A stretch of DNA of 64,000 nucleotides from Bacillus sp. F19 (GTDB lineage: Bacteria > Bacillota > Bacilli > Bacillales > Bacillaceae). Each line of letters begins with the position of its first letter. Within the stretch, counting starts at the first letter, position 1. The position numbers and the translations under genes were made by a program. Of the stretch, positions 51,035 through 60,821 are shown piece after piece. Location of the stretch: NCBI GenBank assembly GCA_023823795.1, contig CP085710.1:4118001-4182000 (forward strand). The letters are read 5' to 3'. The notes under the pieces are model-generated. The model was not told the origin of the DNA, did not search any database, and worked only from the letters and a program-made list of their open reading frames with translations.

Positions 51035-51130
51035 GTAATCTCCCCCTTCGTAAACAGTACCACTTAAGAATATGAAGGGGAGGATATCTTTATAACCTAA
51101 AATTTGACTATAGAATTGGAAACTGAAGCA

Positions 51131-51286
51131 TCATAATTCATCTTGATTCTTCACCACAATTTCATTTGGATCAATACCGTTTTTCTTTTTTTTATTTTTA
51201 GCCCAATTCACAAAAACTGTTATGATATAAATCCCGACTAGGAACATGATTATACCCAATAAAAGCGGAGCTGATATTACATCCAT
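51131..51286 (-). CDS. Small single-pass membrane protein
   Basis: About 51 residues from ATG 51286. One membrane helix (APLLLGIIMFLVGIYIITVFV) followed by a Lys-rich stretch and an acidic tail. The ribosome site is weak. No family recognised; the stretch to 51591 contains only a hairpin (ACC-CTATC / GATAG-GGT, about 51490-51516). Confidence 0.45.
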   Translation of the reverse strand: MDVISAPLLLGIIMFLVGIYIITVFVNWAKNKKKKNGIDPNEIVVKNQDEL

Positions 51287-51591
51287 TACTACCACACCAA
51301 TCTTTAATTTGTCTATTATCATTAGCTGTTTTACAATTTTCATACAAATTAATGTAAAATTTTACGAATTCAGATTGTATAAGTGACTGCGCAGTTTTAT
51401 CCTGATATGCAATAAAAAAAGCCAACAAGTATTTGTCGACTTCATCCTACTTCACTATAGATCTGCAAATCTCCACGAGTTACGAATAGAACCACCTATC
51501 AGGGCGATAGATGGTTTTTCCATTTATTCCATTTCAGCATTGGCTCTGCAGACATTTTAACCGTTGAAAATATCTTCATTCTCGCCATAAC

Positions 51592-53163
51592 TTAGCTTTG
51601 TAAACTCCCCTGTAACCAAGGGCGAGGTCGATAGGGACCAATCGGGATTTGGATTAGGCTGGTTTTTCCTTGATTATCCATCTTATATATTTCATCACTC
51701 AATTTCGCATCAAATCCTAGTAGTGGATGTCCTCCCATCTCGAGGGCTGAAGCCACTAACAATAATCGTTGCACGAGCATACCCGCTTCCATTTGCTGGA
51801 TACGATACCCTCTGTACCCCAGTTCCGATATGAGGTGATCTTTGTTGCCTGCCACATGAAAGCAGAGTGGAACTTGGAATAAATTTACATTACCTACTGG
51901 CATTCCGTATTGTAAATGAAGTCGATGATCACCTGGATCTGCCTGTCGTAACGCATGATCATCGCAATCATAATAATAAGCACCGTCCGGAATGCCTTCT
52001 ACATTATACAAACAGCCATACAGTGAGACACGCGGCTCGATTTTCTTATGTGCTTCATCCAAATCATTTCGATACAAGTATGCGGACGTTGCTTCCTGCA
52101 GAAGAGTTGCCAACTGCGATTGACTGACCTTTCCTAAGATGAAATCCATGTCCGGTGAAAATCGCTTTTGACATACCGAAGCCAGATCGTACGATAACCT
52201 CTTCATATGAGGGAGAGATAACGCTTGACTCTCAACATTCACATTCTCCCTCGCCTTTATTTGCCGAAACGATTGGGCTGATTCTAGCATGGACGCTTCA
52301 TTCATCTTCGTTAACATCGGAAACGTTTTGATCCTCTGTGATCGGACGTAGTAATTAGGTTGAATTGCTTGCAGCTCTCGACACAGTTCAGCAGCAGAAA
52401 CAAGCTCATCTCTGCCGCTCCCATTAGTAAACCAGCTTGTAGGTTCCACTGTCAGCGGGATAACTGCATACACACTCTCTTTTTCTTCGATTAGTCCAAG
52501 CAGATGGTTGATCGCCCGATCCAGATATTGGAAGTACACCCCCGAAGCAAAACCAAACCGTTTTGCTACTTCCAATAACTGTCCAATCAGCACCCCGGCA
52601 TCTAACCCTTGCAGACGGTAGGCAAAGTTATTGTATTTATAGAAGTTTTTCCAAAACATTGTCGACACAAAAACGGTACCAAAACAAGCAGACACATCAC
52701 AGCGATTACCAAGAGCCTTGGCTATATATGAATCGAAATTGCCTTCTCTCAACAGCACCAAGCGATGGTGTGCCACATCATAATGGTAAACACCAGCAGG
52801 CAAATCCTCCATCTTCAGATACACATACAATTCGTTTGGATATAACGCCCCGCCGGAAGGAACAAACCGCCGATACGACTGCATTAGTTCCGGTGCCTGA
52901 TCTGCAGTGGAAAAAGCTGACTGGGAAAATTGAGTAAGGCCGAATACATACCAGAGAAAGTGACTGATTCTCCGAAGGTTAGGCTGTTCTGGTTCTTCCC
53001 ATTCTTCAAGCGTCAGCGGTACTTCCAGAGATAATGAAAAAACAGGCAAGCCACGGTAAATCTTATACGGAAGCGGTGCATCTTCCCAATCCACTTCCCA
53101 GTCCGTTGGGCTTGCCTTGTCGATGTCAAAATGCAGATTGTGCAGAAATGTATCGAGACTCAT
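51592..53163 (-). CDS. SagB-type FMN dehydrogenase of the heterocycloanthracin-like cluster
   Basis: 523 residues, nitroreductase-like fold in two related halves. The first half has RRFVPSGGALYPNELYVYL and a GLDAGVLIGQLLEVAKRFGF helix. The second has GCLYNVEGIPDGAYYYDC and MEAGMLVQRLLLVASALEMGGHPLLGFD. In TOMM pathways this FMN enzyme oxidises azolines to thiazoles or oxazoles. It is last in the cluster, 24 bp after the cyclodehydratase gene. Role is from family and context. Confidence 0.85.
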   Translation of the reverse strand: MSLDTFLHNLHFDIDKASPTDWEVDWEDAPLPYKIYRGLPVFSLSLEVPLTLEEWEEPEQPNLRRISHFLWYVFGLTQFSQSAFSTADQAPELMQSYRRFVPSGGALYPNELYVYLKMEDLPAGVYHYDVAHHRLVLLREGNFDSYIAKALGNRCDVSACFGTVFVSTMFWKNFYKYNNFAYRLQGLDAGVLIGQLLEVAKRFGFASGVYFQYLDRAINHLLGLIEEKESVYAVIPLTVEPTSWFTNGSGRDELVSAAELCRELQAIQPNYYVRSQRIKTFPMLTKMNEASMLESAQSFRQIKARENVNVESQALSLPHMKRLSYDLASVCQKRFSPDMDFILGKVSQSQLATLLQEATSAYLYRNDLDEAHKKIEPRVSLYGCLYNVEGIPDGAYYYDCDDHALRQADPGDHRLHLQYGMPVGNVNLFQVPLCFHVAGNKDHLISELGYRGYRIQQMEAGMLVQRLLLVASALEMGGHPLLGFDAKLSDEIYKMDNQGKTSLIQIPIGPYRPRPWLQGSLQS

Positions 53164-53187
53164 CCTCCTGCCCCTCCTAGTTACCGT

Positions 53188-55128
53188 TTATGGAAACGGA
53201 TGTGGATGTGGATTGAGCTGTTCAAGTGTGAGCGGCTGCTTGGTATATCCAAGTTCCATTGGTACCCTCAGCACCCTCTCAAGCCCTGTTACTCTCGTAA
53301 GGTGATGTCCGAATGTCATTGGCAGCATCCCCGGAATCAGCACTTTCACGCAATACAGTCCGTTTCGTTTCGTTTCCGATGTTGACTGATCCACCACAAT
53401 CACATCGAGGTTCAATCGACGAAACTTCTGAAGAATGTCCTGCAGGTCATCGGTCAGATCTGCATGAGTCGATTTCCACTTGAATTCCTCATCAAACGAC
53501 CGCAACGGACGATTATCGTCCAGCAAAAACTGCAGGCGCTCCTGCGCTTGCGGCAAACCGTACAGCATGCCATGATCATCCATCTTCTGCACCAAGGAAG
53601 AATCTTGCAGCATTCGCACAAACTCCTCATGGTCCGTCTCTAATTTCTCATCAAGCGTCAGCATCATGGCAGCCAACTCGTGAACCGTGCTTTTCACCGC
53701 CCGTACTGGATCCAGATGAGCTCCGGCTGCACAGATGATATTCACTCCCTTTTGCTTCCTGTTTTTTGCCATCGCCCAAACGCTTGGAATTCCGTGCTCC
53801 ATCGTCGAGTTATAAATATGCAGATCATATCCCCCCACTGCCCGCACACGGTCGATCATTAACTGCAATTCTTTATCATTAGCCGAATAAGGATCAAGAC
53901 GCGGGAGGGGCAGCTCTGCGTACCAAGTCATCAGGAACGAATCACGTTCCACCACTTCCAAAATACCGTAGAAAATGGCTTCCTCCAAACTTCCTCCTAA
54001 TGCGCATCCGTTGGAAGTTTCATAGACAAATCCATGTCCGCACCCCAAGCTGTAATAGGCAAGCAGCTCTGGAACCAAAATTGGACGCTCTTGCAAAAAC
54101 GAATAGCCCCATACCCAATTTATCGGACGATCAGGGTTAAACTGTTCAAATGGAAAACCAGGCCGGGCATACTGATCCTTCGCGTGCACTCCTACATTAA
54201 TAGGATTGAGCGCTTGATCTTTCAGATTACGGTAACTATCATAGACCACCGTCCGCTTTCCACGGGGCGTTATACCGCAGGACCGCTCCAAGCCCTCCAA
54301 AATAGCAGTTAACTCACTTACTGCGTATGAATGAGTCCGTCCAGCTACTCCCTCATCCCCTGTGAATAACGGCAAATTCACACCTACATCAGCAAACGGC
54401 GGTACTAGGTCATACATTTTCCCATTCAAAATGCCCGTCCGGTGATCCAGATAGTCTTTCACTAGAACTTTACTTAGATCGTCCATCGAACGGCAGCGGT
54501 AACTGCCTTCCATTTTTGGACTTGGTTTTAGGGAAATTCGGGCTGCGTCCGGTGAATCATCAGGTAATTGACTGCAAACCGGACATAACGGATCGGGCAG
54601 AAAAGGATGCCATGAACCCTTTAATGTTTTCAGATTCATTAAAAATACCCGTCCTTCTGAGTACGCCATATCCCCTTGCAAGATCCTCTGAACCTCCGCC
54701 CCAAGCAGATAGGCGATCTGCATAAGCCCCGTGCTGGATGCCCACGCGTCACGCGGTATTCCATCGCCCGCAGCCAGCCTCTGCCCAATTTCCCACATCT
54801 CTTTACGGTCTCGTCCTGCCATGAGATGTCGCATGTCCGCACATTGGGAGCACCCCTGTGTATCCGGGCGAATCAGCGGTCCTACAACGCCTTCTCCAAA
54901 TGAGACGAATCCACGCAGCCAAGGAATGCCGGTTGGACGTAACACTTCTTCCGCTTTTTGATGAACGGAAGGATTCCAGGCATCGTGCAACACTAGAACT
55001 AAATCAGTCGCTTCAGGTACTCCTGCCTCGAAATCAATATGTCGAACTACCTGGTATTGTGCTGATAATTCTTCACACAAGTGGTCAGCTAACATTCCTT
55101 CTCCGACAACCACTACGACTGCACTCAC
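53188..55128 (-). CDS. Fused TOMM cyclodehydratase (E1-like/YcaO protein)
   Basis: 646 residues. The N-terminal E1-like domain (~1-190) has two CxxC pairs (QGCSQCADM and DPLCPVCSQ) that would hold zinc. The YcaO domain follows (~240-646), with ATP-binding Glu-rich segments such as LEEAIFYGILEVVERDSFL and AVKSTVHELAAMMLTLDE. The C-terminus is NPHPHPFP, matching the PxPxP end needed for cyclodehydration. It turns Cys (and Ser/Thr) of the precursor into azolines using ATP. The start overlaps the stop of the ThiF-like gene by four bases. Confidence 0.9.
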   Translation of the reverse strand: MSAVVVVVGEGMLADHLCEELSAQYQVVRHIDFEAGVPEATDLVLVLHDAWNPSVHQKAEEVLRPTGIPWLRGFVSFGEGVVGPLIRPDTQGCSQCADMRHLMAGRDRKEMWEIGQRLAAGDGIPRDAWASSTGLMQIAYLLGAEVQRILQGDMAYSEGRVFLMNLKTLKGSWHPFLPDPLCPVCSQLPDDSPDAARISLKPSPKMEGSYRCRSMDDLSKVLVKDYLDHRTGILNGKMYDLVPPFADVGVNLPLFTGDEGVAGRTHSYAVSELTAILEGLERSCGITPRGKRTVVYDSYRNLKDQALNPINVGVHAKDQYARPGFPFEQFNPDRPINWVWGYSFLQERPILVPELLAYYSLGCGHGFVYETSNGCALGGSLEEAIFYGILEVVERDSFLMTWYAELPLPRLDPYSANDKELQLMIDRVRAVGGYDLHIYNSTMEHGIPSVWAMAKNRKQKGVNIICAAGAHLDPVRAVKSTVHELAAMMLTLDEKLETDHEEFVRMLQDSSLVQKMDDHGMLYGLPQAQERLQFLLDDNRPLRSFDEEFKWKSTHADLTDDLQDILQKFRRLNLDVIVVDQSTSETKRNGLYCVKVLIPGMLPMTFGHHLTRVTGLERVLRVPMELGYTKQPLTLEQLNPHPHPFP

Positions 55129-57056
55129 CGGGATTCCTCCTCTCGTAACAACGTACCATACACACCTACCGGTTCCTTTTTCAAAAATGGTTCCAATTCA
55201 AGTTCAAAAACCAAGATTCGCTTGCGGTTCCGTTTCAGGACCTGCATTGCGGACTGCAAAACCTTGGATATTTCTTCACTCGTACGGATTACAAGGCTTT
55301 GTGGTGCCTTTTCTGCCAGAAACACGGACGAATCCGGCAACGCTTGTGCCGATTGATTTTTTCCATTCATCAGCGCCTGTTGCAGCGCTTTTTGCAGCGC
55401 CATTGTTGTATTCAGATCTGCACTGCCATACCAGCGATCATTCGTGCCGACCCATACAACAGGGAAACCGGAGACTTCCTTACCCAAACCGATGATCGGT
55501 GCGCCCTGCATGGTGGTCAGTGCCTGTAAATAATACCGGCAACGTTCATCTTCTACATCACTTAACTGCACCCGGGAGACAACATTCTTCTGTTCCACCA
55601 GTTGTTTGTTCAGTTCCGCTGTTAAACACTTTTGCAATCCGCGGCAGACGCCTTCTGCAATTGTTTCTCCCGCTCCAACACCAACATATTCTCCGGTTTC
55701 TGCTTTCTGTCGTAGAGGAAGAGTGGCAACGAGCACATCGGCCATTTGAGACACATACGCTTCAATTCCAGTTAGACCCGCTTCTTTCCGTGCCTTCTCA
55801 TGTGTCAATTCTGTACAGACAATGCTTGGCAGAAGCTCGGCTGGTCCCACAGACAACGGGTCAACTGCCTGTACGCGGCACTGTGCTAACGGTAATTGCT
55901 TTAAATCCTCCTCTTCTAAAATATGAAAAATACCAGATTCCGCAGATGTCAAATGGCTTAAATAGAGAAGCAGCCCGCCAAGCTCACCTTTGCCCGAACT
56001 CTGTTTGAGTCCCAAATCAAAATCTTGAATCCATTCAGCTGTAATACGTCCGGTCACAAGCGGATGAGGGATGAAATAATGCCAATTTCCTTCCAGCGTA
56101 TCCGGATCAAGCAGGAAGAATTGATTCCCCTGTTCTGATTCAGTAACTCCCGTAACGTTTTTAAACAATTCAAACACGATCACATTGGCCAACATCGCTC
56201 CTGCTGTAGAAGTGAAACTTTGTAATTGCTCATCTTTACCAAACACTGATACGTGTATGCTGCGCCAAGCAGACTCCCAGCATCCTTCAGAGTCTGGATG
56301 AACCAGAGGACCTGCCAGACCCACCTGGTGCAGAAATAGAGCTGGGACAAACAGCTTTTTCTCTTCCCTGCAAATCTTATGAAGAGCTCGCAGTTCCTCT
56401 ACATTGCCTTCCTGCGACACATACAAAATCGAATCAAACGACTTCACGATCTCCCGCCAAGAACTTTCCCCCTCCTTTTTCAGGATGACTTCCTCTACTG
56501 CTACCTCGGGGTCCGTTTTACGAGCATGTACCACCAATTCTTCTAACCGCATCCGATTGGTCGGTACTGAGTCCGTTATCAGCACATGGAACTTGGGCAA
56601 TCCAGATTCAACCAACGAAGAAACCAACGAGACAAAAAAAGGGCCAGAGCCGATCGCAAGCACTTTGGCCTGACGATAGGCTTGAAAACGGTACGCACTT
56701 GAATCGCCGAAACTTTCTAAAAATTCAATTTGAGAAGCATAATTTTTAAGAACCTGATCTGCCAATTGATGAGGACGGTCTAGACTTGCATCCCGAACAT
56801 ACCCATTTTTATACAGAACTTCTGCAATTTCATATACACGATCTCGATATTGGTCCGGCAATCCGTGTGTCAAATTCCCCAATGTGTACTCTCCATTAAA
56901 CATTGGCATCAGCTTGTTTACCCACTGATCGATCGTACTGCCTTTCATATGGAATGAACTTACATTATTTCGAAAATAAACACCGCTGTTTGGATCAGGG
57001 AGAAAAAAAGTGTCCCTTTTCACTTTCAGACGCATAGAAGGTTTCAAATTTGTCAT
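55125..57056 (-). CDS. Ocin-ThiF-like leader-binding partner protein (thiazole-containing bacteriocin maturation)
   Basis: 643 residues of the family annotated as putative thiazole-containing bacteriocin maturation protein. The N-terminal region (MRLKVKRDTFFLPDPNSGVYFRNN) is a peptide-binding-like fold. A Rossmann E1-like segment follows (RQAKVLAIGSGPFFVSLVSSLVE), then a YcaO-like C-terminal region. In the studied Bacillus heterocycloanthracin system this F protein binds the leader peptide and activates the cyclodehydratase. Coupled to the next gene by ATGA. Role is established for the family, inferred here. Confidence 0.85.
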   Translation of the reverse strand: MTNLKPSMRLKVKRDTFFLPDPNSGVYFRNNVSSFHMKGSTIDQWVNKLMPMFNGEYTLGNLTHGLPDQYRDRVYEIAEVLYKNGYVRDASLDRPHQLADQVLKNYASQIEFLESFGDSSAYRFQAYRQAKVLAIGSGPFFVSLVSSLVESGLPKFHVLITDSVPTNRMRLEELVVHARKTDPEVAVEEVILKKEGESSWREIVKSFDSILYVSQEGNVEELRALHKICREEKKLFVPALFLHQVGLAGPLVHPDSEGCWESAWRSIHVSVFGKDEQLQSFTSTAGAMLANVIVFELFKNVTGVTESEQGNQFFLLDPDTLEGNWHYFIPHPLVTGRITAEWIQDFDLGLKQSSGKGELGGLLLYLSHLTSAESGIFHILEEEDLKQLPLAQCRVQAVDPLSVGPAELLPSIVCTELTHEKARKEAGLTGIEAYVSQMADVLVATLPLRQKAETGEYVGVGAGETIAEGVCRGLQKCLTAELNKQLVEQKNVVSRVQLSDVEDERCRYYLQALTTMQGAPIIGLGKEVSGFPVVWVGTNDRWYGSADLNTTMALQKALQQALMNGKNQSAQALPDSSVFLAEKAPQSLVIRTSEEISKVLQSAMQVLKRNRKRILVFELELEPFLKKEPVGVYGTLLREEESR

Positions 57057-57151
57057 TCCGCTCCTCCTTACCCGTGAGCTGTCCTCAAATCTATAGCATC
57101 ATTTTTCATTTCACTATAAGCCTATGTACCGTAATTTGTCTCTTATGTCTC

Positions 57152-57200
57152 TTTAAAGAGAAAAACCCCTGCAATTCTGCAGGAGCTTTTCTCTTTAAGA
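57152..57200 (-). terminator. Partial terminator/attenuator between the precursor and enzyme genes
   Basis: Read leftward, CTCCTGCAG-aat-TGCAGGGG followed by TTTTTCTC, inside a longer AAAGAGAAAA/TTTTCTCTTT pairing. It would make precursor mRNA more abundant than enzyme mRNA. Confidence 0.75.
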
Positions 57201-57218
57201 TCACTTATACGAAAATTA

Positions 57219-57518
57219 TCAGCCGCCGCAGCGTCCCCCGCCGCAACGACCGCCACAATTACCGCCGCAGTGACCGCCGCAATTTCCACCGCATCTAAAG
57301 CAATTAGAGCAGCGAAAACAATTAAAGCATCGAAAACAATTAAAGCAGCGAAAACAATTAAAGCAATTAAAGCAGTTAAAGCAGCTAAAACATCGGAAAA
57401 AAACTCCAATTTGTCGATCTTGATCCATATTGTATTGGTTTGGATCCCAAGGAATGGCTTCGTTAGCCTGGAAATCACCAACATTCAACGATTGAAGTTC
57501 ATTTTGGAAATAATTCAT
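57219..57518 (-). CDS. Heterocycloanthracin/sonorensin-family bacteriocin precursor
   Basis: 99 residues. Leader about 1-38 (MNYFQNELQSLNVGDFQANE, the family's conserved start). The core has 17 Cys in two blocks: period-3 CFx units from Cys43 to Cys76 and period-4 CGGx units from Cys80 to Cys97. Only Cys is available as an azole source except one or two Ser. Cys would become thiazoles by the cyclodehydratase and SagB enzyme encoded downstream. CGGAGGTATG precedes the ATG. No exporter or immunity gene is adjacent. The mature product and activity are unknown. Confidence 0.92.
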   Translation of the reverse strand: MNYFQNELQSLNVGDFQANEAIPWDPNQYNMDQDRQIGVFFRCFSCFNCFNCFNCFRCFNCFRCFNCFRCSNCFRCGGNCGGHCGGNCGGRCGGGRCGG

Positions 57519-57679
57519 TTTTCATACCTCCGAATTTTATTTAATCAGGTTTCCTAACATAAAAGGGATTAGAACGAAAACAACTGTGTAACAAGAGAGA
57601 CTCAACTAATACTTCAAATACTTTTCTCAACAAAATATGAAGACTGCTTGGGTATTGTTCCTGATTCAAATACCTATTT

Positions 57680-57853
57680 TTATTCGAAATAGTCATCCAG
57701 ATTCTCTGCCCCTTCTTCCACTAACAGATTGAAGACTTCCTTAAACAGGTTATCAATTAATCCTTTCAACTTTTTGGAACGGAATCGATTGATTGTACGG
57801 TTTGAAATCCTCTGAGCCACATAAAGGGAAGATGTTGAGTCAGTTCTTATTTT
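57680..57853 (-). pseudogene. IS1182-type transposase remnant
   Basis: A leftward frame reads AQRISNRTINRFRSKKLKGL then IDNLFKEVFNLLVEEGAENL and stops at 57680. It resembles the N-terminal TINRFRS...LVEEG segment of IS1182-family transposases. The rest is gone. Confidence 0.55.
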
Positions 57854-57868
57854 AAGATCTTGATAATA

Positions 57869-57927
57869 AAAAAAAGGCTGACCCCAAAAAGGTCACTTTA
57901 AGTGTCCTTTTGGGTCAGCCCCTTTTC
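57869..57927 (-). terminator. Strong terminator ending the sugar operon
   Basis: AAAAGGCTGACCC..AAAAGG pairs with CCTTTT..GGGTCAGCC, with T- or A-runs on both sides. It lies 80 bp past the last gene of the leftward operon. Confidence 0.75.
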
Positions 57928-58005
57928 ACTAGATTTATAGAATAAATTAAAGGTTTTTTTTGTTTTTTCATTTACATCTGCATAATAAACCCAGCTGAGC
58001 AATTT

Positions 58006-59085
58006 TTAAACTTGAACCTTTCCTTTTTCAAACTGAATTTCCATCCCTTTTTTACTCGATTCATAAATCGCAGTTAATATTTTCATCATTTCAACACCAT
58101 CGTCCACTGAACTTAATGGGGATGATTCACCTAAGCAGCTTGAGATAAAACAATCAATTTCATTTTGAAATCCTGAAGCGAAATCGAAACCTGCGCTGTC
58201 AACCTGTGGGGTGATGTTCAAAATTGTATTGTATTTTTCCGTAATGATTTTGAATTCAGGATCGATTTCTGCTCCACCTTTATCACCATATAGTTTGATT
58301 ATGCTTTCATCTTTTTGAGCATGGAGAGTATAACATACGTCTACAAGAAAAGAGGCACCGTTTTCAAAACGGATGATTGCATTCGCCAAATCCTCAACTG
58401 TGTTTTTGGTTGGATCATAATCAGCTGCTTTATAAAAAGATAGATTTTGAATGTTTGAACGATTTCCGAGCTTAGAATACGTGTTTCCGCTAATCGATTT
58501 TACTTTTGGCCTCCCCATTAGGTACCAGCATAAGTCAATGATATGGACTCCAACGTCAAGGAGAGGACCCCCTCCAGATATGTCCTTGTCAGAAAACCAG
58601 CCGCCTGGATTTCCTAGACGGCGAAGTGATGATGCCTTCGCATAATAAATGTTACCTATATCACCATTGTCGATGAACTTCTTTAAAGTATGGATGTTAT
58701 TGTCATAGCGGCGTACGAAGCCAACCTGCAATACTTTTCCACTGTCTCCTGCAGCTTGTTTTACCTTTAGCGCTTCGTCTAATGTTTTACTTAATGGTTT
58801 TTCAACTAGTACATGCTTCCCATTTTCAAGTGCTGCAATTGCAATTTCTGCATGTGTATTATTCCATGTGCAAATACTGACTGCTTCAATTTCATCGTCA
58901 TGAAGAAGCTCTCTGTATTCCGTATATACTTTTGAAGCACCATACTTTTTTGCTTTTAATCTTGCCCGTTCTTCATTTAAATCACAGACGGCGGTAAGCT
59001 CTGCCCGATCATTTTGTACATAAGATTGTAAATGCGCATCAGAAATTGATCCTGTTCCGATTACTCCTACCTTTACTTTTCTCAT
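58006..59085 (-). CDS. Gfo/Idh/MocA-family oxidoreductase
   Basis: 359 residues from ATG 59085, with AAGGGAGC upstream. N-terminal Rossmann fold (KVGVIGTGSISDAHLQSY), then VLVEKPLSKTLDEALKVKQAA with the catalytic-site EKP motif. The C-terminal beta-sheet domain includes GGGPLLDVGVHIIDLCWYLMG. The family oxidises or reduces sugars and cyclitols with NAD(P). Its start overlaps the end of the isomerase gene by four bases. It is last in a sugar ABC operon; substrate unknown. Confidence 0.9.
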   Translation of the reverse strand: MRKVKVGVIGTGSISDAHLQSYVQNDRAELTAVCDLNEERARLKAKKYGASKVYTEYRELLHDDEIEAVSICTWNNTHAEIAIAALENGKHVLVEKPLSKTLDEALKVKQAAGDSGKVLQVGFVRRYDNNIHTLKKFIDNGDIGNIYYAKASSLRRLGNPGGWFSDKDISGGGPLLDVGVHIIDLCWYLMGRPKVKSISGNTYSKLGNRSNIQNLSFYKAADYDPTKNTVEDLANAIIRFENGASFLVDVCYTLHAQKDESIIKLYGDKGGAEIDPEFKIITEKYNTILNITPQVDSAGFDFASGFQNEIDCFISSCLGESSPLSSVDDGVEMMKILTAIYESSKKGMEIQFEKGKVQV

Positions 59086-59975
59086 CTTATTATGCTCCCT
59101 TCTTTTGCGTCTGAAAAAATTCGTTTCACATTTTCCAAGGAAATTCTTGCCCCTTTTTTGCAATCTTCCATCCCTTCAAACTCTACTGATATGAAGCCAT
59201 CATAGGCAGAATCCTTGATTATCTTTATGATTTCCCGAATATCAACATCCCCATTTCCAGCAATTGCACCCCGCAAATAATTCGATGAAGCTGTTTTAAA
59301 CCAGCCTTCCCCGGGATTTTGAACAGCAGGACGATAATAAAAATCTTTGATATGAATCATGGAGGCGTATTAAATCGACTTCTTTACAGCAGACACAGGA
59401 TTTTCTTCAACACAAAGGAAGTTTCCCACATCGAGTGTCGTTTTAAAGTTAGCTCTGTTTACTTCTTCCACTATCCTCAGCACTCTATTACTCGCTTGGA
59501 TATAATAACCATGATTTTCAACACTAGTTGTGATCCCATATTTTTTTGCATGATCTGCAATCCGTTGACAAGCAGCAGCAATTGCAGGCAAATCTTGTTC
59601 AAAATGTTGAATCGATGTTTCATTTAATGGGCGTGATGCTACATCGTGGCGCATGAGTTTGACACCGAGCTGATTCGCTATATCTACTTCCTTCAATACT
59701 CTATCAATCTCAGCTTCATATGACTCTTCCGACTCTTTCACAAAGTTAGCCCCAATTGCATAGTTAGAAATTTCGATTCCAGTGTCCTCACATGTCTTGC
59801 AAATTTGCTCGATAAGCTCCTCATTGCCATTTATGGAAAAGTCTAAAGGAACAATTTCAATGTGTTCACTTCCATGATCTGCAGCCCACCGTATCACATC
59901 TAAAATGGTCATTTCCCCTGATCGAAGCGCCTCTTGTAAACTATAGGAACTTAGTCCAAATTTCATTTTTCTCAC
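59082..59975 (-). pseudogene. Sugar phosphate isomerase/epimerase with an in-frame stop
   Basis: From ATG 59975 the frame gives a TIM-barrel AP-endonuclease-2-type protein (MKFGLSSYSLQEALRSGEMTILDVIRWAADHG, GITTSVENHGYYIQASNRV, TTLDVGNFLCVEENP). It meets TAA at 59370-59372. The same frame continues without shift as YASMIHIKDFYYRPAVQNPG...DGFISVEFEGMED to 59082, restoring a normal ~297-residue length. One base substitution explains the break. The missing part holds conserved His and Glu metal ligands (IHIKD, SVEFEG), so the short product should be inactive. Confidence 0.85.
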
Positions 59976-59987
59976 CGCCTATTCATT

Positions 59988-60803
59988 TTACTTTCTGACA
60001 CCGCTTAGCGTAATTCCCTCAATCAGATATTTTTGCAGGAAAAGAAACAAAAGAATCATCGGTACAGTAGCCATTAATGCTCCAGCCATAAGCAGCGGAT
60101 AATCAGTTGCATGTTGTCCCTGGAACGTTGCAATTCCAACTGAAAGAACTCTCATATCCTCTGAGTTCGTCATCGTTAACGGCCACAGGAAATCATTCCA
60201 AGAAGCAAGAATGGTGAAGATAGCCAGCGCTACAAGAGCCGGCTTTGATAATGGCAGGATAATTCTCCAATAAATGCCCCATAGTGTACAGCCGTCAATT
60301 TTCGCTGCCTCATCCAGCTCTTTTGGGATTGACATAAAGAATTGCCGCAGTAAAAAGACACCGAATGCACTAAACATTCCAGGAACAATTAATGCATAAA
60401 ACGTGTTAATCCATCCTAGTTTGCTCATGATCACAAAGCTTGGAATCATGACTACTTGAGCAGGTACCATTAGAACGGATAAAAGGAGGATAAAAATAAC
60501 ATTTTTAAAAGGAAACTTTAAACGTGCAAAGGCAAATGCGGCTAATGAACATAATAATAATTGAGCAGCTGTTCTGCCGACTGTAACAAAGATTGTATTT
60601 GAGTAATATTTCAAATAATCAACCGCTGTAAAAACTTCCAGATAATTATCAAACTTCCACTCTTTAGGAAAAATTGTTGGCGGTACTTGCATCGATTCAG
60701 TAAATGTTTTTAGTGATGTTGATAACATCCACAAGAATGGGATCACCATTATAAAAGCTCCGAAGATTAACAAAATATGAATATACCACTTTTGTATTTT
60801 CAT
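59988..60803 (-). CDS. Carbohydrate ABC transporter permease (MalG/YesQ-like)
   Basis: 271 residues and six membrane helices. The EAA coupling loop is EAAKIDGCTLWGIYWRIILPLSKPALVALAIF, which docks on the ATPase. MalG-type ending (GLxLSGVRK). Forms the channel with the permease encoded just upstream. The shared ATPase (MsmX-like) is not in the window, as is usual for such operons. Confidence 0.9.
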   Translation of the reverse strand: MKIQKWYIHILLIFGAFIMVIPFLWMLSTSLKTFTESMQVPPTIFPKEWKFDNYLEVFTAVDYLKYYSNTIFVTVGRTAAQLLLCSLAAFAFARLKFPFKNVIFILLLSVLMVPAQVVMIPSFVIMSKLGWINTFYALIVPGMFSAFGVFLLRQFFMSIPKELDEAAKIDGCTLWGIYWRIILPLSKPALVALAIFTILASWNDFLWPLTMTNSEDMRVLSVGIATFQGQHATDYPLLMAGALMATVPMILLFLFLQKYLIEGITLSGVRK

Positions 60804-60821
60804 TTCCCATCTCTCCTTCCT

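Noticed and set aside
57143-57484. Leftward Ala/Leu/Ile-rich frame overlapping the precursor
   Set aside because: A shifted reading of the same repeats; the precursor frame has the proper leader, core and ribosome site.
57270-57557. Rightward Lys/Ala-rich frame antisense to the bacteriocin precursor
   Set aside because: It is the mirror of the Cys repeat codons and has no ribosome site.
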